43,662 nucleotides of DNA, taken from NCBI GenBank assembly GCA_049976505.1, contig JBMFIC010000011.1, positions 1 to 43,662 of the forward strand, in the 5' to 3' direction. Source of the DNA: CAYFFZ01 sp049976505 (GTDB lineage Archaea > Thermoproteota > Nitrososphaeria > Conexivisphaerales > UBA164). Position numbers and translations under genes: made by a program. Positions 33,508 to 41,902 of this stretch are shown one piece after another. How positions within the stretch are numbered: the first letter of the stretch is position 1; every line of letters starts with the position of its first letter. Below the pieces are notes generated by a model. The model was not told the DNA's origin, made no database searches, and saw only the letters and a list, made by a program, of their open reading frames with translations.

Positions 33508-33792
33508 GTCCTCCTCTTCTTCAGAATTTATTCCCTCCTCGACATCGTTTTCCATTTCTTCATAAATCCTTCTGAACTGAACTATGATGGACGTTATTAT
33601 TCTCTTTGCTGCCTGCACGTTCTCCGCGCTTGGGCTCTCGAGTAGCCTTATCGCAGTTGTACACTGGTTCATCAGGCTTCCTATCTCCTCCTCCACGATC
33701 TCCCTTGCCATTGGAAGGGCGGCCCTCAGGGTCTCCTTGTACTCCTGGATAAGGAACACGAGGCCCCTGAGCTCGCTGTCTGTCTCGGACAT
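33454..33792 (-). CDS. Unknown small helical protein next to SepF
   Basis: I do not recognise this 112-residue protein. It is nearly all helix, with heptad-like runs (LVFLIQEYKETLRAALPMAR and VQAAKRIITSIIVQFRRIYE), a single cysteine in MNQCTTAI, then a glutamate-rich stretch and a Ser/Asn tail. The gene is likely real because TTTTTTAAATG on the minus strand at about 33814-33824 sits about 25 nt before its ATG. Its last 54 bases overlap the end of EF-1alpha, so the tail sequence is dictated partly by EF-1alpha coding. It lies downstream of sepF on the same strand with a 42-base gap. A role in division is possible by neighbourhood only. Confidence 0.65.
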   Translation of the reverse strand: MSETDSELRGLVFLIQEYKETLRAALPMAREIVEEEIGSLMNQCTTAIRLLESPSAENVQAAKRIITSIIVQFRRIYEEMENDVEEGINSEEEEDLTFLSDFLNYSSSNGSS

Positions 33793-33834
33793 ACCACTCT
33801 AACACCACGGATCATTTAAAAAACTTTTCAGAGA

Positions 33835-34116
33835 TCAGTACTTGAGGCCGCTCTCCCTGTATATCTTTATGCCTGGTGGGGTGATAACTATCCTGTCCTC
33901 TCCAAGCCTAGCTATGTCTCCCCCGAGGGCCATGACGAACTTGTACAGCTCGTCCACGCTCTTCGAGAGCTCATCGAGAGATTTCTTGACGAGAGGGGTG
34001 AACCTGATTATCACTATGTTTCCCGAGCTCACGTCGTCCTTGATCCTCTTCACGTCATCATAGCTTCTTATCGGATACGCCTTAAGATATATGGTCTTCT
34101 CCTGCTGCTTTTCCAT
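33835..34116 (-). CDS. sepF: SepF-like cell division protein
   Basis: About 93 residues starting MEKQQEKTIYLKAYPIRSYD, followed by SGNIVIIRFTPLVKKSLDEL and ending GGDIARLGEDRIVITPPGIK. This is the compact archaeal SepF core (DUF552), the membrane anchor that recruits FtsZ. Bacterial SepFs have a long N-terminal linker with an amphipathic helix; here only a few residues precede the core. The frame is open to ATG 34170, but the minus-strand GCGTTTATGAA at about 34143-34153 gives leaderless spacing to ATG 34116. FtsZ itself is not in the window. Confidence 0.85.
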   Translation of the reverse strand: MEKQQEKTIYLKAYPIRSYDDVKRIKDDVSSGNIVIIRFTPLVKKSLDELSKSVDELYKFVMALGGDIARLGEDRIVITPPGIKIYRESGLKY

Positions 34117-34317
34117 TACCGGTAAAATATTACAAGGGGCATTCATAAACGCTTTTCGGTCAGATTCCACTGGAGAAGGCGATCAACCAAAAAATTAGTT
34201 AAATTTTTTACAAATTTACGAACTTCAATTTATAACTTTTTTTCGAAAAACTGTCATTTTTATGAATATAATTTAGATATAGTAAAACATAAATAAAATT
34301 AGAGAAGAATACCACTT

Positions 34318-35907
34318 ATGGAGAATAAGAATTTTGACGAGGGAATAAGGGACGTAAGGGGGCTTATGGAGAACCCGGCCACGCTGGAGAAGAAGGAGGA
34401 CTCGTCCCTCGTCGGAATGATAGCGTCCTTTGAGAGGATAATAAACAACCCCGTGGTCAGGAGGGCGCTCAGACATTCAACGGAGTACTGTGAAAAGGAT
34501 GGGGCCAGCAGGCTCGAGGTTGCGCTCGAGCTCTACGTGGGCAAGAGGAAGGACGCATGCCTTCAGTGCAGGCTGACAGAGAAGGTCATCTCCTACGTGT
34601 TCAAAAGGGCATCTGCCTCCTTTGGCTTCTCGGATGAGCAGGCAAAGAAGGCCCTGAGCAACGCGTACTGGAGAAGGGGCGTCGCGAGCACGATAAAGGG
34701 TCTGGCCCTGTTCGGCGTCAGAAGGCCCTTCGTTCCTGGCGCGCCCTATCAGGTTGTGTGGAACATAACGAAGGCGTGCAACTTTGCGTGTCTTCACTGT
34801 TATGAGAGCGCCGGCAGGAGGGCCGACGACGAGGCAACCCCTGAAATGGTGCTCCAGGGCATAGAAAAGCTGGCGAGGGCCGGGGTCACATCAATAGCCT
34901 TCTCAGGCGGGGAGCCCACGCTTCTGCCTCACATGGTGGACTACGTCAGGAGGGCCAACGAGCTCGGGATGTACGTTGCGATGGCCACCAACGGATGGGT
35001 CTTTGCGAACAGAAACGCAGTGAGGAAGTACAGGGAGGCAGGGCTTCAGTTCGTCCAGATAAGCCTCGACGGCCCCGATCCTGAGGTTCACGACTCGTTC
35101 AGAAGGGTGAAGGGATCCTGGGAAAGGGCTGTCCAGGCCATAAGGAACTGCAAGGAGGAGGGGATGTTCGTTGAGGTCTCGATGACGGTTACCAAGTACA
35201 ACCTGAAGGACGTCCCAAGGATGATAGAGCTGGTGAGACAGCTCGGGGCCAACTGGCTCATGATATACAACTTCGTCCCAACGGGAAGGGGAAGGGAGAT
35301 AATAACTGAGGACCTCGAGCCCCAGCAGCGCTACGAGCTTCTCAGGATGCTTTATGAAAACACTGGAAAGAACGGAAGCACCGAGCTCCTCTCTACGGCG
35401 CCCCAGTACGCCATGGTTGCCCAGGTTGTTGAGGCCCAGAAGCACCTTGGAAAGAACATAGTTCCCACCCACTTCAGCAACCCGCAGTACTCAAACCCCA
35501 AGCTGAAAAACCTGGCAGATTTCATAGGGGGCTGTGGAGCTGGAAGGTTCTACGTGAGCATAGAGCCGAACGGCGACATATACCCGTGCGTGTTCTTCCC
35601 GCACGATGAAGAGGTTAGGATAGGAAACCTGTTCAAGGATGACTTTGAGAAGCTCTGGGTCAACAACCCCGTTCTTGAGAAGCTAAGGAACAAGGACATC
35701 CTGGAGGGCTACTGCGGCAGGTGCCCTTACAGGTACACGTGCGGAGGCTGCAGGGCCAGGGCATACAACTACTATCACGACATACTGGCTCCTGACCCTG
35801 GATGCATACTCAACCAGAAGGAATGGGAGAAGCTCAAGATGGATCTCATGATCAGGGCCGGGGCTGAGGAGCTGCCATCGGGCGCCCTTGCGCTGAAGAT
35901 CTCATGA
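34318..35907 (+). CDS. Radical SAM/SPASM protein with an N-terminal helical domain
   Basis: A 529-residue protein. The radical SAM cluster motif CNFACLHC is at about residues 154-161, followed by AFSGGEPTLLPH (glycine-rich SAM contact) and VQISLDGPDPEVHD. The C-terminus has SPASM cysteines: GGCGAG, DIYPCVF, YCGRCPYRYTCGGCRARA and DPGC, binding one or two extra 4Fe-4S clusters. The first 140 residues are a separate helical domain containing DACLQC. Similar proteins modify peptides or act in haem or tungsten/molybdenum cofactor metabolism (AhbC/AhbD, PqqE types). No substrate gene is adjacent, so the reaction is unknown. The preceding region (34171-34317) is A/T-rich without genes. Confidence 0.88.
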   Translation: MENKNFDEGIRDVRGLMENPATLEKKEDSSLVGMIASFERIINNPVVRRALRHSTEYCEKDGASRLEVALELYVGKRKDACLQCRLTEKVISYVFKRASASFGFSDEQAKKALSNAYWRRGVASTIKGLALFGVRRPFVPGAPYQVVWNITKACNFACLHCYESAGRRADDEATPEMVLQGIEKLARAGVTSIAFSGGEPTLLPHMVDYVRRANELGMYVAMATNGWVFANRNAVRKYREAGLQFVQISLDGPDPEVHDSFRRVKGSWERAVQAIRNCKEEGMFVEVSMTVTKYNLKDVPRMIELVRQLGANWLMIYNFVPTGRGREIITEDLEPQQRYELLRMLYENTGKNGSTELLSTAPQYAMVAQVVEAQKHLGKNIVPTHFSNPQYSNPKLKNLADFIGGCGAGRFYVSIEPNGDIYPCVFFPHDEEVRIGNLFKDDFEKLWVNNPVLEKLRNKDILEGYCGRCPYRYTCGGCRARAYNYYHDILAPDPGCILNQKEWEKLKMDLMIRAGAEELPSGALALKIS

Positions 35908-36138
35908 TAGGGCAAAGGACAAGGAGGCGCAGCGCATATATCCGCGCGGTCCACAAAGCTTAAATTTACAACTTTTTGAGGACTTATCCAGTTATTTTAC
36001 ACATCTGTTCATATCCGCCCCTATTGTTCAATTTTTTTAATAATTAAGGTATAATTTAAAAAATTTTTGCATATTTATACGTTATAAAAATAAAAATGAA
36101 AAAAGTTTAAAAGTTATCGTTCTTCTTGGTTCATAAAG
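35908..36138. other. A/T-rich intergenic region before the kor operon
   Basis: The stretch 35990-36118 is strongly A/T-rich with several T runs able to terminate the radical SAM transcript, and ends with the kor promoter. I see no ORF, tRNA or stable hairpin here. Confidence 0.4.
36106..36113 (+). promoter_or_regulatory. TATA box of korDABC
   Basis: TTTAAAAG ends 26 nt before ATG 36139, consistent with a leaderless first gene. Confidence 0.55.
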
Positions 36139-36393
36139 ATGAGTTTGAACCAACAGACACAGACGTCCGTAAGGACGAGGAAGTCCTTCGAGGTGCTGGT
36201 TATAAAGGACCGGTGCAAGGAGTGCGGCCTATGCATAAAGCTCTGTCCCCCTAAGGTTCTGGCAAGCGAGAGCACCTACAACAGGTTTGGGTACAGGCCA
36301 ACCTACATAATCGACAACTCCAAGTGCATAGGCTGCAAGATATGCGAGTTCGTCTGCCCGGAGTTCGCAATATTCGTCAGGGAGGTGGGCTGA
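36139..36393 (+). CDS. korD: 2-oxoacid:ferredoxin oxidoreductase delta subunit (ferredoxin-like)
   Basis: An 84-residue double 4Fe-4S protein with CKECGLCIKLCPP and CIGCKICEFVCP. As the first gene of four (D-A-B-C), it is the electron-accepting delta subunit that relays electrons from the thiamine centre to free ferredoxin. The KorA ATG follows with no gap. A separate delta subunit plus separate gamma is the four-gene arrangement typical of archaeal 2-oxoglutarate oxidoreductases; pyruvate cannot be excluded. Confidence 0.9.
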   Translation: MSLNQQTQTSVRTRKSFEVLVIKDRCKECGLCIKLCPPKVLASESTYNRFGYRPTYIIDNSKCIGCKICEFVCPEFAIFVREVG

Positions 36394-37524
36394 ATGGGCC
36401 GGGTCCTGTTCACCCACGGCAACGATGCCATAGTTGAGGGAGCAATAGCAGCGGGATGCAGGTTCTACGCTGGGTACCCGATCACCCCAAGCTCGGAGAT
36501 AGCTGAGGAGATGTCAAAGAGGCTTCCCGCTCTTGGCGGGGTATACGTTCAGGGGGAGGACGAGCTGGCCTCAATAAACATGATAATCGGTGCCTCGATG
36601 GCGGGGGCCAAGGCCATGACCGCCACATCCGGGCCTGGGTTCAGCCTGATGCAGGAGGGGATCGGGCTTGCAGTTGCAACTGAAACTCCGATAGTAGTGG
36701 TTGACGTTATGAGGGCAGGTCCAAGCACTGGCATAGCATCAAAGGCCTGGCAGGGCGATCTGATGCAGGTGAGGTTTGGCTCCCACTCAGACTACGAGAT
36801 CATATCGCTCTATCCATCCAGCGTCCAGGAGGCCTTCGACCTGACCGTCGAGGCGTTCAACCTGGCTGAGACCTACATGGCCCCCGTGGTGCTCCTGAGC
36901 GACGGCGTTCTGGCGAGGATGAGGGAGAGGCTTTACGTGAAGGACCAGAGCGAGCTGGTGATAGTCAACAGGAGGAAGCCTGCCGAAAGCCCAGAGACCT
37001 ACATGCCTTACAAAAGGGGAGAGGACTACATCCCTGTAATAGCCAACTTTGGGGAGGGGTACTACGTGCTGAAGGACAGCCTGACGCACGATGAAAGAGG
37101 CTACTATTATGAGAGGCCAGACGTCCAGGCAAAGTTCGTTCAGGGGGTTACTGAGAAGATAAGGAGGAACGCCAGCAGGATCTACAGATGGGAGGAGAGG
37201 TACACTGAGGACGCCGAGGTCCTCTTCGTTGCCTCAGGGGTAATGGGCAGGATAGCCTCCGTCATGGTAAGGGAGGCAAGGGAGGAGGGCAAGAAGTGGG
37301 GCATATTCAGGCCCATAACGATCTGGCCATTCCCGGAGGAGCCCCTCAGGAAGGCGGCAAGGAGCGCATCCAAGGTTGTGACAATTGAGATGAGCGTTGG
37401 CAAGCTGATCTATCCGGTCAAGTGGACTATAAGGGATGGGCAGGAAGTGAAGGTCCTGCCATGGCTTAGCTATGAGGCCCCATCTCCAGATGACCTTCTC
37501 AACCTTGTGGAGGTGAACCTCTGA
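36394..37524 (+). CDS. korA: 2-oxoacid:ferredoxin oxidoreductase alpha subunit
   Basis: A 376-residue alpha subunit without the fused gamma domain. The N-terminal GNDAIVEGAIAAGCRFYAGYP and PITPSSEIAEEMSK motifs bind the 2-oxoacid and pyrimidine side; ATSGPGFSLMQEGIGLA and STGIASKAWQGDLMQVRFG are conserved in KorA and VorA types. With KorB it decarboxylates a 2-oxoacid, transferring the acyl group to CoA and electrons to ferredoxin. Its TGA overlaps the korB ATG by one base. Confidence 0.92.
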   Translation: MGRVLFTHGNDAIVEGAIAAGCRFYAGYPITPSSEIAEEMSKRLPALGGVYVQGEDELASINMIIGASMAGAKAMTATSGPGFSLMQEGIGLAVATETPIVVVDVMRAGPSTGIASKAWQGDLMQVRFGSHSDYEIISLYPSSVQEAFDLTVEAFNLAETYMAPVVLLSDGVLARMRERLYVKDQSELVIVNRRKPAESPETYMPYKRGEDYIPVIANFGEGYYVLKDSLTHDERGYYYERPDVQAKFVQGVTEKIRRNASRIYRWEERYTEDAEVLFVASGVMGRIASVMVREAREEGKKWGIFRPITIWPFPEEPLRKAARSASKVVTIEMSVGKLIYPVKWTIRDGQEVKVLPWLSYEAPSPDDLLNLVEVNL

Positions 37525-38360
37525 TGGAGCTATCGCTGAAGCATCCGCTTGAGAGGTACATAAGAAGCGAGAAGATGCCAACTACCTGGTGCCCTGGCTG
37601 TGGAATAGGAACAGTAGTGCAGGCGTTCCTGAGAGCTGTCGAGGAGCTTAACCTGGATCCGAAGGACCTGGTGATGGTGAGCGGGATAGGCTGTACCGGA
37701 AGGGTTCCGCACTATCTGAAGTTCGACGGGGCGCACGTTCTGCACGGGAGGGCTATACCTGTTGCGCTCGGCATAAAGATAGCCAACCCGAGGCTGAAGG
37801 TCGTCGTTTGGGGAGGTGATGGGGACATAGCGTCCATCGGAGGAAACCACCTGATCCATGCCGCAAGGAGGAACGCAGACCTTACGGTGATCATGATAAA
37901 CAACTTCATATACGGCCTGACCGGAGGTCAGGTGGCCCCCACAACCCCAAAGGAGACAGTAACCTACACGTCGCCGTATCACCCGGACAGCAAGCCGTTC
38001 GACGTGGTAAAGCTGGTTGCCGCGGCGGGCGCAACCTACGTGGCAAGGTGGTCAACTGCCTATCCTGTGCTTCTCAAGGAGAGCATCAAGAGGGCGCTCA
38101 CGCACAGGGGCTTCGCGTTCATAGAGGTCATAGCCCAGTGTCCTGAGATATTCGGCAGGATAAACGGCTTCAGGGATCCAATAGACCTCTACATGAAGAT
38201 AAAGAAGGTGGGCCAGATAAGAAGAGGCATAGGGCCCTTTGAGGCCAAGTACGACTGGAACGAGGAGATAAGCCTTGGAGAGTTCGTGAACAGGGAGGAG
38301 CCCACATACCTGGATCAGCTCGAGGAGATCAGGAAGGCAGCAGGAGGTGTTAAGAGCTGA
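37524..38360 (+). CDS. korB: 2-oxoacid:ferredoxin oxidoreductase beta subunit
   Basis: A 278-residue thiamine-diphosphate subunit. Visible are TTWCPGCGIGTV (cluster cysteines), WGGDGDIASIGGNHLIHAAR and the GDG...NN thiamine motif continuing to IMINNFIYGLTGGQVAPTTP. It performs the decarboxylation with KorA. The last bases hold AGGAGGTG (38342-38349), a strong ribosome binding site for korC, which begins inside the korB stop region. Confidence 0.93.
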   Translation: MELSLKHPLERYIRSEKMPTTWCPGCGIGTVVQAFLRAVEELNLDPKDLVMVSGIGCTGRVPHYLKFDGAHVLHGRAIPVALGIKIANPRLKVVVWGGDGDIASIGGNHLIHAARRNADLTVIMINNFIYGLTGGQVAPTTPKETVTYTSPYHPDSKPFDVVKLVAAAGATYVARWSTAYPVLLKESIKRALTHRGFAFIEVIAQCPEIFGRINGFRDPIDLYMKIKKVGQIRRGIGPFEAKYDWNEEISLGEFVNREEPTYLDQLEEIRKAAGGVKS

Positions 38361-38902
38361 AGCACGAAATAATAATCGGGGGAAGAGGAGGCCAGGGAAT
38401 CCAGCTGATGGGATACCTTCTTGGCCACGCGCTGGTCAAGTACAGGAACCTCTACGTCGTGCAGACCGAGGAATACGGGGCCTCAACGAGAGGAGGCGAG
38501 TCCTACACCGAGCTGCTCGTGTCCGACAGGGAGGATGACGTAGCCGCTGTGAAGGTCAGGAACGCAACCGCGAGCATATTCATGTTCCAGGGGGCCTGGG
38601 AGGCCCTCTCCTACAAGGTCAGGGAGGATGGGGTCGTAATATACGATGGATCGCTGGTGAGCCCCGATAAGGGGATAAGATACGACATAAGGGCCAGCGA
38701 CCTTGCAAGGGACATGTTCAAGTCAGCAATAGTAGCTAACATGATAATGCTCGGGGCGCTGAGCGCCATAACTGGCATTGTATCCCTGGATGACCTCAAG
38801 GCGTCGGTTCAGGACATAGTGAGCCAGAGGTTCAGGGACCTCAACATTAAGGCCCTCGAGTTCGGCTACCAGGAGGGTCTGAAGAAGCTGGGAAGATCCT
38901 GA
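38357..38902 (+). CDS. korC: 2-oxoacid:ferredoxin oxidoreductase gamma subunit, apparent CTG start
   Basis: The gamma subunit normally begins with M-K-x-E-I-I-I-G-G-R-G-G-Q-G. The matching frame here reads KHEIIIGGRGGQGIQLMGYL from 38360. The first in-frame ATG (38408) would cut off that conserved motif, and an in-frame TAA stands at 38351-38353. The only start-like codon is CTG 38357, placed 7 nt after AGGAGGTG (38342-38349). So the gene appears to start with CTG and overlap the korB TGA by four bases, giving 181 residues. Other motifs are QTEEYGASTRGGESYTELLV. It completes the KorDABC enzyme. Confidence 0.85.
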   Translation: MKHEIIIGGRGGQGIQLMGYLLGHALVKYRNLYVVQTEEYGASTRGGESYTELLVSDREDDVAAVKVRNATASIFMFQGAWEALSYKVREDGVVIYDGSLVSPDKGIRYDIRASDLARDMFKSAIVANMIMLGALSAITGIVSLDDLKASVQDIVSQRFRDLNIKALEFGYQEGLKKLGRS

Positions 38903-38926
38903 GCACGGCAAAACCTCTAAGCAACG

Positions 38927-38937
38927 TTTTTATTTAA
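38927..38937 (+). promoter_or_regulatory. TATA box of tRNA-Gln
   Basis: TTTTTATTTAA ends 20 nt before the first tRNA base (38958). Spacing fits transcription starting at or just upstream of the tRNA. Confidence 0.5.
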
Positions 38938-38957
38938 CCCATCCATATCATCCTTGC

Positions 38958-39055
38958 AGCCCGGTCGTCTAGGGGCCAAGGATACCGGGCTCTGGATCGG
39001 CCCCTGACGGTCGAGGGGATACCCGGTGACGGCGGTTCGAATCCGCCCCGGGCTA
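38958..39055 (+). tRNA. tRNA-Gln (anticodon CTG) with a 25-nt intron at 37/38
   Basis: Acceptor AGCCCGG (38958-38964) pairs with CCGGGCT (39048-39054), discriminator A. T arm is GGCGG-TTCGAAT-CCGCC (39031-39047). The anticodon stem is CCGGG (38985-38989) with CCCGG (39022-39026). The loop bases C-T-C-T-G-G (38990-38995) place anticodon CTG at 38992-38994. Bases 38996-39020 form an intron at the canonical position after base 37; it holds a five-pair CCCCT/AGGGG hairpin. Mature length is 73 nt. A T6 run at 39057-39062 ends the transcript. Confidence 0.93.
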
Positions 39056-39093
39056 CATTTTTTGGAAAACTATTATTAGCATAGCCACGGAAT

Positions 39094-39855
39094 ATGGGGC
39101 GTATGCTTGAAGTTCAGGGGCTCAAGGTCTCAACTGATGGCAGGCTTATACTCAGAGGGGTCTCGGCAGCCTTCGAGGATGGGAAGAGGTACGCGATAAT
39201 GGGACCCAACGGATCAGGTAAGACAACGCTTGCGTACTCGATAATGGGGCATCCAGACTATAAGGTCGTCGAGGGCAGGATCCTTCTTGACGGGGAGGAC
39301 ATAACGCCTCTGCCTCCTCACGAGAGGGCAAGGAGGGGCATATTCCTGGGCTTCCAGACGCCCGTGGAGATACAGGGCCTCCCCGTCATGTCCATGCTCA
39401 AGACCGCCTACTCGGCCGTTAAGGGGCAGAGCGTGACCACCTACGTCTTCAACAAGATCCTGAGGACCAAGCTGGATGAGATAGGGTTCGGACAGGAGCT
39501 TCTGAGCAGGAACGTTAACGAGGGGCTTTCGGGCGGAGAGAGGAAGAAGCTCGAGGTTATTCAGATGTACGTGCTCGAGCCTAAGTACGTGATACTAGAT
39601 GAGATAGACTCGGGGCTTGACGTTGACTCTCTTGAGGGGGTTTCCAGGGCCGTCGAGAGGTATCAGCGGACCCACGGCGCAACGCTCATAATGATCACGC
39701 ACTACGCGAGGATACTGAGGTACATAAGCCCCGACTACGTGCTTATACTCAGCGGAGGAGAGATAGCGGCAAGCGGAGGACCCGAGCTGGCCGAAAGGGT
39801 CGACAGGGAGGGGTACGGCTGGCTGCAGAATGAGGGAAGCAAGGGAGGCAGTTAG
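39094..39855 (+). CDS. sufC: SufC-type ABC ATPase
   Basis: A 253-residue single ABC domain: GPNGSGKTTLAYSIMGHPDY (Walker A and the SufC-type following helix), LGFQTPVEIQGLP (Q-loop), GLSGGERKKLEV (signature) and YVILDEIDSGLDVDSL (Walker B with D-loop). SufC powers the SufBCD scaffold that assembles iron-sulfur clusters in the cytoplasm. No sufB or sufD is found in the window, which is unusual because they are commonly adjacent. A second ATG (39103, MLEVQGLKV) is an equally good start. The 3' end overlaps rnp4 by 26 nt. Confidence 0.9.
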   Translation: MGRMLEVQGLKVSTDGRLILRGVSAAFEDGKRYAIMGPNGSGKTTLAYSIMGHPDYKVVEGRILLDGEDITPLPPHERARRGIFLGFQTPVEIQGLPVMSMLKTAYSAVKGQSVTTYVFNKILRTKLDEIGFGQELLSRNVNEGLSGGERKKLEVIQMYVLEPKYVILDEIDSGLDVDSLEGVSRAVERYQRTHGATLIMITHYARILRYISPDYVLILSGGEIAASGGPELAERVDREGYGWLQNEGSKGGS

Positions 39856-40138
39856 GTTTCTGGTTCAGGAGGTCTATAAGGATCCCCAGTCGGGGCTCTC
39901 CGAGCTGCAGGCGCGCCTTGCCAGGAGGATGGCGCAGAAGTTCAGGCTGAAGATGCCATACGAGCTAAGGATCCTCTTCTGCAAAAAGTGCAAGGCCTAC
40001 TCCCCTCCGATCTTCGGCAAGACGATAAGGATCAGAAAGGGGAGGATAATCTTCACATGCCTAAGGTGCGGCAAAAAATACAGGCTATTCTATAAGGACG
40101 TGAACAGGAGCTCAGCTGACAGGCCTTCTTCTCCTTGA
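39830..40138 (+). CDS. rnp4: RNase P protein component 4 (Rpp21/Rpr2 family)
   Basis: At 102 residues it has two zinc-binding CxxC pairs, LFCKKCKAYSPP and FTCLRCGKKYRLFY, after a helical N-terminus (SELQARLARRMAQKFRLKMP). This is the pattern of archaeal Rnp4, which pairs with Rnp1 to bind the specificity side of RNase P RNA and so helps mature tRNA 5' ends. ATG lies within the end of sufC. Its final 27 bases overlap the convergent phosphoesterase gene. Two intron-containing tRNAs occur in the same window. Confidence 0.87.
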   Translation: MREAREAVRFLVQEVYKDPQSGLSELQARLARRMAQKFRLKMPYELRILFCKKCKAYSPPIFGKTIRIRKGRIIFTCLRCGKKYRLFYKDVNRSSADRPSSP

Positions 40139-41821
40139 AAGGTACGGAGATGCCAGGATCAGGATGGCCAGGACAGCGAATACGCCTCCGAGCATCCCGA
40201 ATATCGATATAGCCGACTCGTTGGGCGGGACCGGCGCAGGAGGAACCGGCGGGTAGACCGTTGAAAGCACAACGGGGACTATGGAAACGAATATCGACAC
40301 GAGGAGCAGCAGCTTGCCCCTGTATGACGCCCTAGTGTAGAAGCCGGATACGAACAGGATGAGCCCTATCAGCACAGTAAAGAACTCGGCCATGTTGGTC
40401 CACGGCGGAGGAACGCTGTAGGTGTAAACGGGCGTAAACCCTATGTTGCCGGAGTAGTTCTGCGGCACGCTGTACGATAGCTGGCTGATGGGTATCTGCA
40501 GCGGAATTGGATACTGCTGGGACGTCTGAACGGCGCTGAGCCTGTAAATGGATCCGTTTTCAAATACTATGTACCCATAGGGTGCTCCAATCGTGCCCTC
40601 GATGTCGGGAGTCGGCCCGAGCACTATAGGAGGCCTTGGCGGCTGATCAAAGTTGAAGGCGTCAAGCGGCAGGTTTGCATCGGCAACCGCCCTGCTTATG
40701 TATGGAAGGTTCCAGTTCCACTCAACGAACTTCAGAAGGCTGTAGTGGCTCAGGACCTGGTGATCTATGTAGTCCTCCTTGGCATACGGGGAGATTATCA
40801 GGCATGCCGTCCTCAGGCCAAGGCCAAGCGAGTTGACCTCAGGCGGAGGAACGTGGTCGTAGAAGCCTCCCTCGTCATCCCAGGTTATAAATATGGCAGA
40901 GGAGTTCCAGACCTTGCTGGTTTCGATCGCGTTAACCACGTTCACCGTCCACATCTCGGAGTAGGTTATGTTGTCCGGCGGGTGTTCCGATACGCCGCTC
41001 GCGAGGCCGTAGTCGTCGATGAAAACAAAGGATGGCACCGACCCGTTCCTGAGCATCTGGTAGAACACGGAGAAGTTGATTACGTGCTGAAGGTACTGTG
41101 GGCTGTTAAAGCCGGAGATGTAGTCGAGGTATCCTATCTCAGAGCCTCCTGCTCCAACGGGCTGGCTAAAGAGCCCCACGACTGCCCAGCTTATGTTGTA
41201 CTGGGTGAGCTGGTAGAAGATAGTATGGTTGAGCGGCAGGTACGGCGGCGGGCTCACGTCGTTCGATACCACGTTTGTCCCGCTCCAGACCGCGAACCAG
41301 TTCGGCTGCGACTCGCTCATTATGGCCGTGAAGTAGTTGTCGCAGAGCACGTACTCCTCGGCGTAGTCCCAGTAGAAGGGTATCTAGATGTAGTCGAGGT
41401 AGACCATTGCCTGCGAGCCCGAGTATGCAACGAAGCCGTCCATCCTTCCATAGTCCCAGTCTCCGTGGTAGTCAACCCATCCCTCTCCGGGGTCCTGCTG
41501 AACCGGGCTGTTGGCGTATGTCAGCGGGGTGCTCCCAAGGAACGGTATTCCTGGATAGTTTGGAACCGATACCTTCCCACCCAGGACCCCGTCGGGGATG
41601 GAGAGCTCCTTCACTATGGAGTTGTTCTCGAGGACCCTGTCGTGCCCGTATGGATAAACTCCAAACAGGTTGTCAAACGACCTGTTCTCCTTGAATATTA
41701 TGAAGACGTGCTTTATGGGCGTCCTCGTCTGCCCCTGCGCGTGAACCGCAGCAGGAGCCGCCGTCTGAACGAAAAGCAGAAGCAAGAGAAAAGCGCTTAC
41801 CGCCAGGGGTTTCCAGCTCAT
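40112..41821 (-). pseudogene. Phospholipase C-like phosphoesterase interrupted by an in-frame TAG
   Basis: One frame runs through a complete acid-phosphatase/phospholipase C family protein of about 569 codons, broken only by TAG at 41386-41384 (residue about 146). Before it: a signal peptide (AVSAFLLLLLFVQTAAPA, Ala-rich cleavage site) and IKHVFIIFKENRSFDNLFG. After it, in the same frame: IPFYWDYAEEYVLCDNYF, SESQPNW, WDDEGGFYDHVPPP, TACLIISPYAKEDYI and three C-terminal membrane helices. Flanking sequences YLDYI and IPFYWDY are contiguous in the family. The start ATG 41821 is supported by a minus-strand GTTTATATATT at 41846-41856. It may be a recent pseudogene, a read-through gene or a sequencing error; TAG is an ordinary stop for several genes here. 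Confidence 0.8.
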
Positions 41822-41902
41822 TGCCAAACATTTTAAAAACAAAGATGAATATATAAACCTTTGTTCGCTCAGCTTAAATCGGCCTGAAACAAGATAGAGC
41901 TC

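Noticed and set aside
41384..41386. Pyrrolysine decoding of the TAG in the phosphoesterase
   Set aside because: TAG ends several other genes here (HIT, permease 1, hisD, DUF711), no pyl genes are visible, and the enzyme family does not need pyrrolysine. Kept only as an unlikely option.
40745..41836. A 363-codon open frame on the plus strand opposite the phosphoesterase gene
   Set aside because: It mirrors a clearly coding minus strand, is rich in Val/Arg/His of the kind seen in antisense frames, has no domain and runs across the signal-peptide and promoter region of the real gene.
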